Positions 26,507-34,403 of a DNA stretch of 64,000 bases are shown piece by piece. The number at the start of each line of letters is the position of its first letter. The stretch's first letter is position 1. The notes under the pieces were generated by a model. It was not told the origin of the DNA. It searched no databases and worked only from the letters and a program-made list of their open reading frames with translations. The position numbers were made by a program, and so were the translations under genes. Origin of the DNA: Clostridiales bacterium (GTDB taxonomy: Bacteria; Bacillota; Clostridia; Saccharofermentanales; Saccharofermentanaceae); assembly GCA_017554745.1 (NCBI GenBank), contig JAFZHS010000015.1, positions 54,244-118,243 of the forward strand, in the 5' to 3' direction.

Positions 26507-26884
26507 TGGTGGAGATGAGGAGAATCGAACTCCTGTCCGAAACCTCGTCCTCCGGGACAATCTCCGGGTGCAGTCGACGGATGAATTATTCCTATTCCCG
26601 CGTGGCCCATCGACGGGCGTCGGTTCCAGTAGCTTCATAAGATTAAAGTCGCTAGCCGGCGCAAAGCTTAGCCGGTAGGACTGCCTGCTTAACCTCTCTC
26701 AGGCGAGGTCTTCGGTGTACGTACACTCCCGCAAGAAGATAGGCGGGAGGACGGTAGCCTTAGGCTGCTACGAGCTCTGTGTTGTCTGCAATTACTTGCA
26801 ATTCCTCGTTTATTTAAGAGGCCAACGAGGATCCTCTACCCGCTTTCCCGACCTCAGAAGCCCCGTCGAAACCAGTGCATCCCC
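26507..26884 (-). ncRNA. ssrA: Transfer-messenger RNA (tmRNA)
   Basis: 378-nt tmRNA for rescue of stalled ribosomes. The 5' end GGGGATGCACTGGTTTCGAC and the 3' end (TTCGATTCTCCTCATCTCC plus ACCA) form the tRNA(Ala)-like part: GGGGATG pairs with CATCTCC over seven base pairs, discriminator A, encoded CCA. The tag reading frame is inferred to resume at GCA after AGTAATT and codes ADNTELVAA before TAA, hydrophobic at the end as ClpXP-type degradation tags are. Pseudoknot-rich sequence fills the rest. The one-piece (not permuted) form is normal for Clostridia. Confidence 0.95.
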
Positions 26885-26896
26885 AAATCAGAAAAC

Positions 26897-26932
26897 AATT
26901 GCTCCGGCCAGACAACTGTGGCCGAAGCAATT
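26897..26932 (-). other. Hairpin in the ssrA leader
   Basis: AATTGCTCCGGCCA pairs with TGGCCGAAGCAATT over an eight-base loop. It lies between the ssrA promoter and the mature 5' end, so it is part of the precursor removed by RNase P. It could instead act as terminator of the upstream zinc-ribbon gene (minus strand tail GTTTTCT). Confidence 0.6.
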
Positions 26933-26945
26933 AAGCTTACGCGTG

Positions 26946-26973
26946 ATTATACAGTCTTATTAGCGAAAATCAA
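26946..26973 (-). promoter_or_regulatory. Promoter of ssrA
   Basis: Minus strand -35 TTGATT (26973-26968), 16-bp spacer, -10 TATAAT (26951-26946). The -35 overlaps the stop codon of the upstream gene. Confidence 0.65.
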
Positions 26974-27545
26974 GTTTCTTCGTCAAAACCTAAGTCCTTT
27001 GTTACGTCATAGGGTTCGAAGCTCTGGCTGATAACGTCCTGTGCTTCCTTGAGTTCCTGATTGTCTGCTTCGTCATCAGAGATATAGGGCTCGGGCTTAA
27101 GTCCGGTATTCTCGGGGTAATCAGTCTTATAAGGATCAAGACCGTCATACTTCTTGAAAGGATTACCCATTACTTCCGTTCCGCAATAGTAGCACTTTAA
27201 AGTGAAGGGCAGGTTTTCCATACTCTGGAGGCCCTTGCCGCAGTTCGGGCATTCGGTAGTGTTTTTGAAATCCTTTCTCTTCTCGAGAAGAACGGCTTCA
27301 TTCAAAGCCTTATCGAGCTGCTCGTTTGTGATTCCCTTTTCCTTGAGCAGGATCCACATAGCGTGAAGCAGATATTCCTGCTTGGTTACGAGGGCCTTAA
27401 GATCTTCAACTTCTTTAAGAGCATGGAACTCGCCTTTGGCGTCCTGGTCTTTCTGGCCTGTTACCTCACGAAGGAATTCGTCGGCTTCATTGACATTTCT
27501 GAGCTTGGACATATCCTTGATTGAAAGTGGATCGATACCTTGCAT
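26970..27545 (-). CDS. Zinc-ribbon protein, function unknown
   Basis: 191 residues, soluble. A helical N-terminal half is followed by a zinc ribbon (CPNCGKGLQSM near residue 101 and CYYCGTEVMG about 20 residues later) and an acidic, disordered C terminus (NQELKEAQD to GFDEET). AGGAGG lies seven bases before the ATG. The ribbon suggests nucleic-acid or protein binding, but I recognise no family. It is probably a conserved hypothetical of this lineage; it sits between the amidase-like gene and ssrA, all on the minus strand. Confidence 0.65.
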   Translation of the reverse strand: MQGIDPLSIKDMSKLRNVNEADEFLREVTGQKDQDAKGEFHALKEVEDLKALVTKQEYLLHAMWILLKEKGITNEQLDKALNEAVLLEKRKDFKNTTECPNCGKGLQSMENLPFTLKCYYCGTEVMGNPFKKYDGLDPYKTDYPENTGLKPEPYISDDEADNQELKEAQDVISQSFEPYDVTKDLGFDEET

Positions 27546-27635
27546 AATTTACCTCCTGTATGTTGATCAAATATAGATACCCTGAATCTACTATAACAAA
27601 CTTTTTTGTTTTTCCATTGCGAAAAATTAAAGTGG

Positions 27636-29084
27636 TCAGCCGCCAATGAATTCGGCGACGGCGACGGCCGTGTTATAAGGTGTCTCGGCATCACCTAAAA
27701 GAGCATCGTCAGCGCTGTTTGAGAGATATCCCACGACTAGCTGATATGACTTTATGGAATCAGCGTGATTAAGCCCCGTGTACATGTTGGACTGGACGCA
27801 TCCGAGAGATGTGGAGCCGATAGAAGAGGCAACTGCGTCTGCGAGCTTCTTGCCGTCAGAAGCTGCTGATGAAGAATACTTTCCTGAAGAAGGAACATAT
27901 ACTTTTACACCGCTGATGTCTTCGTCGGGCGCGCTGTCAGCATGAAGCCTGATGAAATAATCAGCCTTGCTGTCATTCGCGATCTGCGCGCGCTCGATAT
28001 TCGAAATGTTTACGTCATTGCTGTTTCTTGTGAGGATGACCTGTGCGCCGCAGCCTTCAAAGTATTCCTTCATTATGAGCGCGTACTCAAGAGTGAGCTC
28101 GTATTCTTTGACCCTGCTGGATACACCGACGGCGCCCTGTGATGCACGCTCTTTCTCGGCTGATGAACCGGGAAAGACTTCTTCGAGCTCGGTGTCTGCC
28201 TCAGCCTGATGACCCGGATCGATAACTATTACAAGGCCTCTCAGATCAGGGTGGTCATCCGGGATCGGAACGGGTGAGGGAGTAGGTGTGGGGATCGGAG
28301 TACTCGTAGGATAAGAATTGCTGGGCTCCGGTCCTATGATTCCTTCATCGGGCTCTGTATCAAGAGTCTCCTCGCCGGGCATACCGAACATCTGGTTGAA
28401 CTTGCCGTCGATCTTATCTTTATTGAAGATGTAGACCATATATAAAGCGCCTACTACGAACAGTGCCGTGAGGATGCCTACAATGATGCTCGCGGAAGCG
28501 TTCTTCTTAGCGGGCTTCTTTTCTTCATCTTCGGGCTCTGTAACGTGAGAGACTTCTATCTTAGGAGGGGCTTCTTTTTTAGGAGCTTCCTTGACCGGAA
28601 CAGGCTTCTTTGCCTGGGGTGCATTATTGGCAGGAACTTTGCCTGCGGGAGTCTTGCCGGTGGGATTTTTACCTGCCGTAGCCTTGCCTGCGGGGACTTT
28701 AGCGGAAGGTGCTTTACCTGCCGGAGCCTGTCCTTTTTGCGGTACGGGCTTTTTGCCCTGGGCAGATCCTTTTACAGGCGCTGATGTTTTGGCCGGATGG
28801 GCGTTCTTTCCCTGAGGAGCGTTCTTGTCAGCCTGAGCAGGCTTATGGGAAGCACCGTTATGAGGTGCGGGCTTCTTGCCTGTCTGTACAGGCTTGGAGG
28901 AAGGGGAGACCTTCTTAGGTTCCTGCTTTTTATTCCTGTCATCGTATTTCTTTACAAAATCAGCGATGAAAGGCTCTCGCTCTTCCTGGGGAAGATCGTG
29001 GAGGCGCTCATAAAGGAGCTTCCTTTTGTCGTCCGGAAGCTTTGAGATTATCTGTTTAAACTTGCCAAGATTATCTTCGGGCAT
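27636..29084 (-). CDS. Membrane-anchored N-acetylmuramoyl-L-alanine amidase-like protein
   Basis: 482 residues from the ATG at 29084, chosen because TTGGAGG lies seven bases upstream. An N-terminal helical segment (about 1-50) is followed by a long Lys/Pro/Ala/Gly linker with AGKxPAGK-type repeats (about 50-180), one membrane helix (SIIVGILTALFVVGALYMVYIF, about 200-222), a Pro/Thr linker, and a C-terminal Amidase_3 domain (about 280-480). Zn ligands are present: His in VIDPGHQ, Glu in KEYELTLEYAL, His in FIRLHADS. The catalytic Glu, normally in VExGFLSN, is Val here (LVVGYLSN), so activity is doubtful. The N part is cytoplasmic, the amidase domain outside. It would act on peptidoglycan stem peptides. 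Confidence 0.85.
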   Translation of the reverse strand: MPEDNLGKFKQIISKLPDDKRKLLYERLHDLPQEEREPFIADFVKKYDDRNKKQEPKKVSPSSKPVQTGKKPAPHNGASHKPAQADKNAPQGKNAHPAKTSAPVKGSAQGKKPVPQKGQAPAGKAPSAKVPAGKATAGKNPTGKTPAGKVPANNAPQAKKPVPVKEAPKKEAPPKIEVSHVTEPEDEEKKPAKKNASASIIVGILTALFVVGALYMVYIFNKDKIDGKFNQMFGMPGEETLDTEPDEGIIGPEPSNSYPTSTPIPTPTPSPVPIPDDHPDLRGLVIVIDPGHQAEADTELEEVFPGSSAEKERASQGAVGVSSRVKEYELTLEYALIMKEYFEGCGAQVILTRNSNDVNISNIERAQIANDSKADYFIRLHADSAPDEDISGVKVYVPSSGKYSSSAASDGKKLADAVASSIGSTSLGCVQSNMYTGLNHADSIKSYQLVVGYLSNSADDALLGDAETPYNTAVAVAEFIGG

Positions 29085-29225
29085 AAAATCCTCCAATAAG
29101 GATAATACCATTCTTTATCAATCGGACAAAACGTTTTTGAGGCTATATTGAGGGGCTTTCCGCGATGCGCGAAAAGGTCCTTTAATTCATGTTTTCGGGC
29201 TGACGGAATTATTCAAAATTTAGTA

Positions 29226-29301
29226 TTGAACAATAAACAGTAGTGTGCTATAAATGATAGTGACGGTGGCGGCGCTAAGGAATAAGGGGCGCCCCACGTC
29301 A
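29226..29301 (+). promoter_or_regulatory. Promoter and leader hairpin of the padR operon
   Basis: -35 TTGAAC (29226-29231), 17-bp spacer, -10 TATAAA (29249-29254). The leader 29261-29301 folds as TGACG..TGG..GGCGC with GCGCC..CCA..CGTCA. PadR regulators usually repress their own promoter, so the operator is likely here. Confidence 0.6.
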
Positions 29302-29330
29302 GTCAAATCGGAATGAAAGGGGATTTGCCA

Positions 29331-29666
29331 ATGAACAGCCAAATCAAGAAGGGCATTCTCGATTTGTGCGTGCTGGCCTTGCTCGAACAGGGCGACAGTT
29401 ACGGCTACGACCTCGCAGGTAGCCTTGCACGTAAAGTCGAAGTAGCAGACGGCACTGTTTATCCGATACTGCGCAAGCTCGCTTCTGAAGGTGTTGTATC
29501 GACATACCTGCAAGAATCGCAGAACGGGCCCCCGCGCAAATACTATCATCTCACCGATTCAGGCCGGAGGAAGCTTAATTCCGACCGCGAAGAATGGTTG
29601 AAGTTCTGCGGGGAAGTAAATGAGATACTTGAGCGAGGAGAAACTGGAGGGAAAGCCGATGAATAA
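29331..29666 (+). CDS. PadR family transcriptional regulator
   Basis: 111-residue winged-helix repressor from the ATG at 29331, preferred to the one at 29313 because AAAGGGG precedes it at normal distance. Typical PadR marks: ILDLCVLALLEQGDSYGYDLAGSLARKV, TVYPILRKLASEGVVSTYLQES, GPPRKYYHLTDSGR. It binds DNA as a dimer with a C-terminal helix and is probably an autoregulated repressor of this three-gene operon. The end overlaps the next gene by eight bases. Confidence 0.9.
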   Translation: MNSQIKKGILDLCVLALLEQGDSYGYDLAGSLARKVEVADGTVYPILRKLASEGVVSTYLQESQNGPPRKYYHLTDSGRRKLNSDREEWLKFCGEVNEILERGETGGKADE

Positions 29667-30222
29667 GACTGAATATCTTAACAGGCTCAGCAATGAATTA
29701 GGGCACATGCCCTACGGCGATGTCAAAGACATCATGCAATCCATTGAAGAGCATTTTGACGAAGGCCTTAGTGAAGGCAGAAGCGAAGAAGAAATTGCCG
29801 CCGGCTTGGGAGATCCCAAGGAGCTGGCTAATGAATTCAAGGACGGCGCAAAGTTCAACCAGATCATGAAGAAGCGCAAGAAGGTTGATAACGGCCGTGA
29901 CGGTACAGGAAGGATATTTGTAGTCGTATTCAATATCTTCGTCGGTGTTGCAATGTGGCTCGTGCTCCTCGCAGCTATCATCGCTGCTCTGTGCATCCTT
30001 GGTGTTGATCTCGGAATCATAGGCGTTATCGTAGCTTCGATCATCATGGGCAAGATCACGGAATTCATTGTACCTTTCATATTCCTGTTGCTTACGCTCA
30101 TTTGTGTTGCGATATTCCTCGTTGTCATTCTGATACTTGGAATCAAGTATTACGGAAAAGGCCTCAAGGCTTACATAAGATGGAACAGACACGTATGGAA
30201 CTACGGTCTGGGGGAGGATTAA
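29659..30222 (+). CDS. HAAS-domain (DUF1700) membrane protein
   Basis: 187 residues from the ATG at 29659 (GGAGG upstream). The first 75 residues form a HAAS domain: YLNRLSNELGHMP, IMQSIEEHFDEG, GLGDPKELANEF. Two to three membrane helices follow (about 95-160), and the end is cytoplasmic. HAAS proteins nearly always follow a padR gene and often precede a DUF4097 adhesin-like protein; they are thought to transmit an envelope signal to the regulator. Here DUF4097 is absent and a 59-residue membrane peptide follows instead. Confidence 0.85.
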   Translation: MNKTEYLNRLSNELGHMPYGDVKDIMQSIEEHFDEGLSEGRSEEEIAAGLGDPKELANEFKDGAKFNQIMKKRKKVDNGRDGTGRIFVVVFNIFVGVAMWLVLLAAIIAALCILGVDLGIIGVIVASIIMGKITEFIVPFIFLLLTLICVAIFLVVILILGIKYYGKGLKAYIRWNRHVWNYGLGED

Positions 30223-30223
30223 T

Positions 30224-30403
30224 ATGAAAAAAGGTGATATCAAATTATTGATTACCGGTGCGATCGCTCTCTTTATGGCTTGTTTCCTGGGAATCATCAC
30301 ATTGATCGTATTTGCGGTCAAGCTCGGCGGTAAGGCAATGGAATATGACTGGAAGGGAGCTTTCGGCAATTCCTGCTCAACAAATGCAAGTATAGAAGAT
30401 TAG
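30224..30403 (+). CDS. 59-residue membrane peptide of the padR operon
   Basis: Short gene with a GGGGGAGG ribosome site six to seven bases before its ATG and one base after the HAAS stop. It begins MKKGDIKLLITGAIALF, has one long hydrophobic helix (about 7-34) and a polar C terminus with a Cys. No family recognised. Position between the HAAS gene and a terminator makes it a third operon member, possibly a small partner of the HAAS protein. Confidence 0.7.
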   Translation: MKKGDIKLLITGAIALFMACFLGIITLIVFAVKLGGKAMEYDWKGAFGNSCSTNASIED

Positions 30404-30424
30404 TTTTCGGGATAGGGGTAGATA

Positions 30425-30454
30425 AAGGGCTGTCTTGCAAGGAAGGCAGCCCTT
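30425..30454 (+). terminator. Terminator of the padR operon
   Basis: AAGGGCTGTC pairs with GGCAGCCCTT over a 10-base loop (one G.U pair), followed by AATTATTCTT. Confidence 0.7.
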
Positions 30455-30495
30455 AATTATTCTTAAAACAATACCTATTCAGTTGGAGTCACTTA

Positions 30496-30651
30496 ATGGA
30501 ACAGGATAAAGAACTTGAGTCTAGGATCGAAGAAATACTCAAGGCTGAAAAAGAGAATAAGATCCCGCGCATGACAAAGCGCGATTACATCATAGCAGCG
30601 GTAATCACATTCATATGCCTGCTTGGAATCATCGGAGGATTCTTCCTATGA
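30496..30651 (+). CDS. 51-residue single-helix membrane peptide
   Basis: Begins MEQDKELESRIEEIL (amphipathic, charged helix), then a basic turn KIPRMTKRD and one membrane helix (about 31-51) up to the stop. TTGGAG lies about nine bases before the ATG. Its stop overlaps the ATG of the permease-acyltransferase fusion in an ATGA, and its last codons supply that gene with its ribosome site (GGAGG), so translation is coupled. It is most likely a small accessory subunit of the fusion protein. No known family recognised. Confidence 0.75.
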   Translation: MEQDKELESRIEEILKAEKENKIPRMTKRDYIIAAVITFICLLGIIGGFFL

Positions 30652-33308
30652 GCCGCAGGCATGATGTCAATAAAGAAGTCGAGAAAGAAGTTTACTGCGG
30701 AACGCTTCCCGTTCTGCCCAAAGAGCGAAAATACGGATTCTTAGATGCCCTCTTAGTCCTTTCCGGATACTGCATCGCCACATGGAGCTACACACAGGGC
30801 TCATATCTTGCAACCCTCGTAGGATTTAAGCAGCTATTGATAGGAGCATTCCTTGCGGCGATCTTCATGCTCCTGATCTACCAGGTGCCGGTCATAATGT
30901 CCACCAGATACGGTATCGATATCTGGATCTGGCTTCGAAGTGTTTTCGGGCCGATGGGCAACAAGATAGTAACCATAGTCATTATCGTCATCAATTTCCC
31001 GTGGTATGCAGTGTGTTGCGAACTGTTCGCAGACTCGATGGAAAATCTCCTGGGACTGTTCGGAATACAGCTCTTCAACGGGGCACACCTGATACTAAGT
31101 CTCTCGTGCGTTGTCATCGGAACGATCATCGCTCTGCGCGGCGTAAGTACGATCACATGGACAACGAGAATACTTGTACCGCTCCTACTTCTTGTAGGTG
31201 TGGCAGTAGTGGTAGTAGGCTTTACGTCCGTACCGATGGATGTCATCTGGAATTACCAGCCTGAGCTCGTGGGTGACGCTGATAAGACAGTCAATTACGT
31301 CTTAAGCATCGAGGCCAACTTCGCGTTTGTCATCACGCTTGTCGGAGGTATGGCAGAAGTCCCTCGTCTTTGTAAATCCGAGAAATCAGGATACTACGCA
31401 GGCGTTCTGGGACAGGGTGCGGCAGGCTCGTTCTTCGTTGTAGTCGGCGCGGTCATGGCCATCGCCATGCAGCATGTTACTGGTGTTATGGTAGATGATC
31501 CCACGCTCATGATGGCAACTTTGTCAGCTCCGATATTAGGACTGTCTTCGCTTCTTCTCGTAGCATTCGCCAACATCGGCACGCAGGCAGTCGGTTCTTA
31601 TATCTACGGCGTTATGCTCAAATCGACTTTCAAGAAGGCATCTTATAAGATCCTTGTCCTTATTCTCGGTGTCTATGTCGCACTGCTCTGTGTCTGGGGC
31701 AAGATCACCGAATACTTCGGAAGTTTCCTTACGATCGGAGCGTGCGTTTATGCTCCTTTGGCGGCGCTTTTGTTTGTCGATTTCTTCCTTGTAAGAAAGC
31801 AGAAGATCGACTTGAAGAGCGCGTATGAACTTCCCGGACATAACGCATATAAGTATTCCAAGGGCTTTAACATCGTAGGCGTCGTCTGCCTCGCACTGGG
31901 CTTCGGATTTACATTGCTGATCTTCGATCCTATCCGTGTAGTGATCCATAACAAGATTTTGTTTATGCTGACGCCTACTTTCGCGTCATTCCTTTTCACG
32001 GGGCTTTTGTATTATCTGCTCTGCAGGATCCCGGGCATCAGGCATTATGTAAGAAGGGATACTTATGCAGGACCTGACAAGAAGCCTTTTGACAGGGCTA
32101 AGACCCCGCCGAGACAGAATATTATCCTTCTGCCTCTGATGTGGCTGGCGTGCAAGATCATCGTTAAGCCCTATAAGCTTAAGATCGACAAGCACAATAT
32201 GGAGGGAATCAAGCCGCCATTCCTGGTCTACGGCTCCCACAACTCGTTCATGGATTTCTATGTAACACCGCTGGCTTTGAAGCCTTACCGCGCGAATTAC
32301 ATTTCCGAGCTCGAGGGCTTTGAGAATTTCGGAGAGTGGATATACCGCCAGGTAGGGTGCCTTGGTACGCGCAAGTTCATTAACGACCAGTATCTTATCA
32401 AGAACATCATTAAGGTCATTAAGCGCGGCGACATCATGGTCATCTATCCGGAGGCCAGGTATGCCAATGTCGGCACGAATTCACATCTGACGCCATCAGT
32501 CGCCAAGCTCGCCAAGCTTTTAAAGGTCCCTGTCGTAACGATCAACATGCAGGGCAACTATCTCCAGCAGCCCATCTGGAATCTCAAGGAGCGCAAGGGC
32601 GCAAGGCTCCACGCTGACCTCAAATGCGTTGTTACCAGGGATGAGATCGAAAAACTCTCAGTCGATGAGATCCTTTCCCGGATCTCCAAAGAGCTTACAT
32701 ACGATGAGTATAAGTACCAGCTCGAGAATAAAATCGTCATAGATGACGAGTGGAGAGCAGAGGGTCTGCATTTCCCTTTGTATAAGTGCAGGAAGTGCGG
32801 CAAAGACTTCGCCATGACGACATCCGGCAGCAAGATAACCTGCAAGTACTGCGGCGATTCTTATGAGATGGACGAATTAGGCCAGCTGCACTCGTCTTCG
32901 GGCGAGATCATTCGCATCCCTGACTGGTACGAGTGGCAGAGAGGCTTTGTCCACGAGGAGATCAGGGAAGGGCGCTACAAGCTCGATATACCTGTGCGCA
33001 TCTGGGCTCTGCCTAATGCGGTAAATTTCGTTGACTGCGGAGAGGGCAGGTTTATTCACGACAACAGCGGATTCTCTTTAGAATTCGATAACTACAGGTC
33101 TGAAAAGCACGAGACTTTGAAGTTCCCGGCCAAGTCCATGACGTCTCTTCACACAGAGTACGATTACCGCGGAAAGTACGGCCCCTGCGTTACTTTGTCC
33201 ACTTACGATGACACGTTCTTCATCTATCCGACTGACGAGAGCAGGGATGTGTTTAATCCTACGAAGATCCAGTTTGCGACTGAGTATCTGGGCGGGCTGT
33301 ATAAGTAA
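30648..33308 (+). CDS. NCS1 permease fused to PlsC acyltransferase and zinc ribbon
   Basis: 886-residue fusion. Residues 1 to about 470 are an NCS1-type permease (CodB-like nucleobase/cation symporter; about 12 helices; GYCIATWSYTQGSYLATLVGFKQ and NFPWYAVCCELFAD as family marks). Residues of about 490-690 are a PlsC/LPLAT acyltransferase with HNSFMD (HX4D, His531) and YPEARYA in place of YPEGTR. A zinc ribbon follows (CRKCG and CKYCG, about 712-735), then a C-terminal domain of about 150 residues that I do not recognise. The start at 30648 overlaps the small peptide gene; an upstream ATG at 30615 lies inside that gene. The acyltransferase would face the cytoplasm and act on a lysophospholipid or other acyl acceptor. 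I know of no described fusion of these two families. Confidence 0.85.
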   Translation: MSRRHDVNKEVEKEVYCGTLPVLPKERKYGFLDALLVLSGYCIATWSYTQGSYLATLVGFKQLLIGAFLAAIFMLLIYQVPVIMSTRYGIDIWIWLRSVFGPMGNKIVTIVIIVINFPWYAVCCELFADSMENLLGLFGIQLFNGAHLILSLSCVVIGTIIALRGVSTITWTTRILVPLLLLVGVAVVVVGFTSVPMDVIWNYQPELVGDADKTVNYVLSIEANFAFVITLVGGMAEVPRLCKSEKSGYYAGVLGQGAAGSFFVVVGAVMAIAMQHVTGVMVDDPTLMMATLSAPILGLSSLLLVAFANIGTQAVGSYIYGVMLKSTFKKASYKILVLILGVYVALLCVWGKITEYFGSFLTIGACVYAPLAALLFVDFFLVRKQKIDLKSAYELPGHNAYKYSKGFNIVGVVCLALGFGFTLLIFDPIRVVIHNKILFMLTPTFASFLFTGLLYYLLCRIPGIRHYVRRDTYAGPDKKPFDRAKTPPRQNIILLPLMWLACKIIVKPYKLKIDKHNMEGIKPPFLVYGSHNSFMDFYVTPLALKPYRANYISELEGFENFGEWIYRQVGCLGTRKFINDQYLIKNIIKVIKRGDIMVIYPEARYANVGTNSHLTPSVAKLAKLLKVPVVTINMQGNYLQQPIWNLKERKGARLHADLKCVVTRDEIEKLSVDEILSRISKELTYDEYKYQLENKIVIDDEWRAEGLHFPLYKCRKCGKDFAMTTSGSKITCKYCGDSYEMDELGQLHSSSGEIIRIPDWYEWQRGFVHEEIREGRYKLDIPVRIWALPNAVNFVDCGEGRFIHDNSGFSLEFDNYRSEKHETLKFPAKSMTSLHTEYDYRGKYGPCVTLSTYDDTFFIYPTDESRDVFNPTKIQFATEYLGGLYK

Positions 33309-33360
33309 GATTTTTGCAGGCCTGTTTTCGCGGTCTGTAATAAATGAGGAAAAACAAATA

Positions 33361-33396
33361 AAAAATGACAGAAATATCGGATTTTCTGTCATTTTT
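33361..33396. terminator. Bidirectional terminator
   Basis: AAAAATGACAGAAA pairs with TTTTCTGTCATTTTT; A and T tracts on both sides serve the fusion gene and the convergent PlsC gene. Confidence 0.85.
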
Positions 33397-33456
33397 GCTC
33401 GAAAATAATCATTTTATGACAAGTCGCGTACGACTGCTTTGACACGGGAAAACAGT

Positions 33457-34245
33457 TTACTTTGCCTCGAAGTTTGTCTCGGGATCCCAGTGAAGGTCTT
33501 CCTGTCTGTGCATCCAGTTGGACAGCGCTTCAGTCATCTTGTGAGCATCGTTGTCAAAATCTTCACCGCGCATGGGTTCGCCTACGTAGATCCTGATCTT
33601 GCGGCGGTGCAAACCGTTGAGCGGATGGGGCTTCTTTGAAGTCCTGGGCCAGATCTGGTAAGCGCCTGCGATATAGACGGGTACCATGGGAACATTTGCC
33701 TTGATGGCGAGGTAAGCGGCGCCGTCTTTCATCTCGGCGAGCTTGCCTGTGTGAGATCTGGTGCCTTCAGGGAAGACGAAGCAGATATTGCCTTTCTCGA
33801 TCTCTTTCTTAGCCTTGATGAGGCCTCTGACGGGGTTGCCGTAACGGTCGACTGCGATGCCTCTGCCTACTCTCATGATGAGGCGGCCGAGCTTGCCGTG
33901 GTTTGTCTCGAGGTCTGAAGCAGCCAGGCAGCACATCCACTTGAAGTGACCCCTTGGCAGATAATCGATGATGAGGACTCCGTCGGGGTAGCTCTGGTGG
34001 TTGGAAGCGACGACATAAGGATTATTCTTGGGGAAATTCTCCCTGCCGATACACTTCATGTCACAGAGGATATGTGTGAGGAGAAGGAAGCCGTCCTTGG
34101 CTAAGACATCCCAGAAACCTCTTTTGGTAGGGTATTTCTCGTCAAGATGCTTATGGTGGTCGGCGCGGGACATCTTGGACTCTGTATCAGGAGCCGTATT
34201 CCCGGTTTTCTCGATATTAGTCTCTATATTGTTATCTTCAGACAT
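33457..34245 (-). CDS. plsC: 1-acyl-sn-glycerol-3-phosphate acyltransferase
   Basis: 262 residues from the ATG at 34245 (AAGGAAG upstream; an ATG 13 codons earlier is less likely). The LPLAT/AGPAT blocks are complete: NHQSYPD (HX4D catalytic motif), GRGIAVDRYG, VFPEGTRSHTG (PEGT substrate-binding motif), and VPMVPVYIAGA. It transfers an acyl chain to lysophosphatidic acid to give phosphatidic acid at the cytoplasmic face of the membrane. The N terminus before the domain is polar and acidic. Divergent from the acyl-CoA synthetase gene and convergent with the permease-acyltransferase fusion, forming a lipid-related cluster. Confidence 0.88.
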   Translation of the reverse strand: MSEDNNIETNIEKTGNTAPDTESKMSRADHHKHLDEKYPTKRGFWDVLAKDGFLLLTHILCDMKCIGRENFPKNNPYVVASNHQSYPDGVLIIDYLPRGHFKWMCCLAASDLETNHGKLGRLIMRVGRGIAVDRYGNPVRGLIKAKKEIEKGNICFVFPEGTRSHTGKLAEMKDGAAYLAIKANVPMVPVYIAGAYQIWPRTSKKPHPLNGLHRRKIRIYVGEPMRGEDFDNDAHKMTEALSNWMHRQEDLHWDPETNFEAK

Positions 34246-34403
34246 AAATACTTCCTTAAAGTGGTTCTGGCTTAAATCTAACATATTATACTCAAAAAAG
34301 GTATTTTAGCGAATTCTTGTAAAATTATTCTCAAATATGTTATATTTGCAAATGCGCTTGTGTTTTCGCTTTTGCAGGGCAAGGCGCAATATGGAGGTAT
34401 AAT

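Noticed and set aside
26418..26963. Two short plus-strand frames across the tmRNA region
   Set aside because: The sequence is explained by the tmRNA and its terminator; the frames are chance.
28545..28815. Repetitive plus-strand frames over the amidase linker
   Set aside because: They mirror the AGK-type repeats of the minus-strand protein and have no start signals.
29698..30369. 223-residue minus-strand frame over the HAAS gene
   Set aside because: Shadow of a clear HAAS protein with good ribosome site and promoter.
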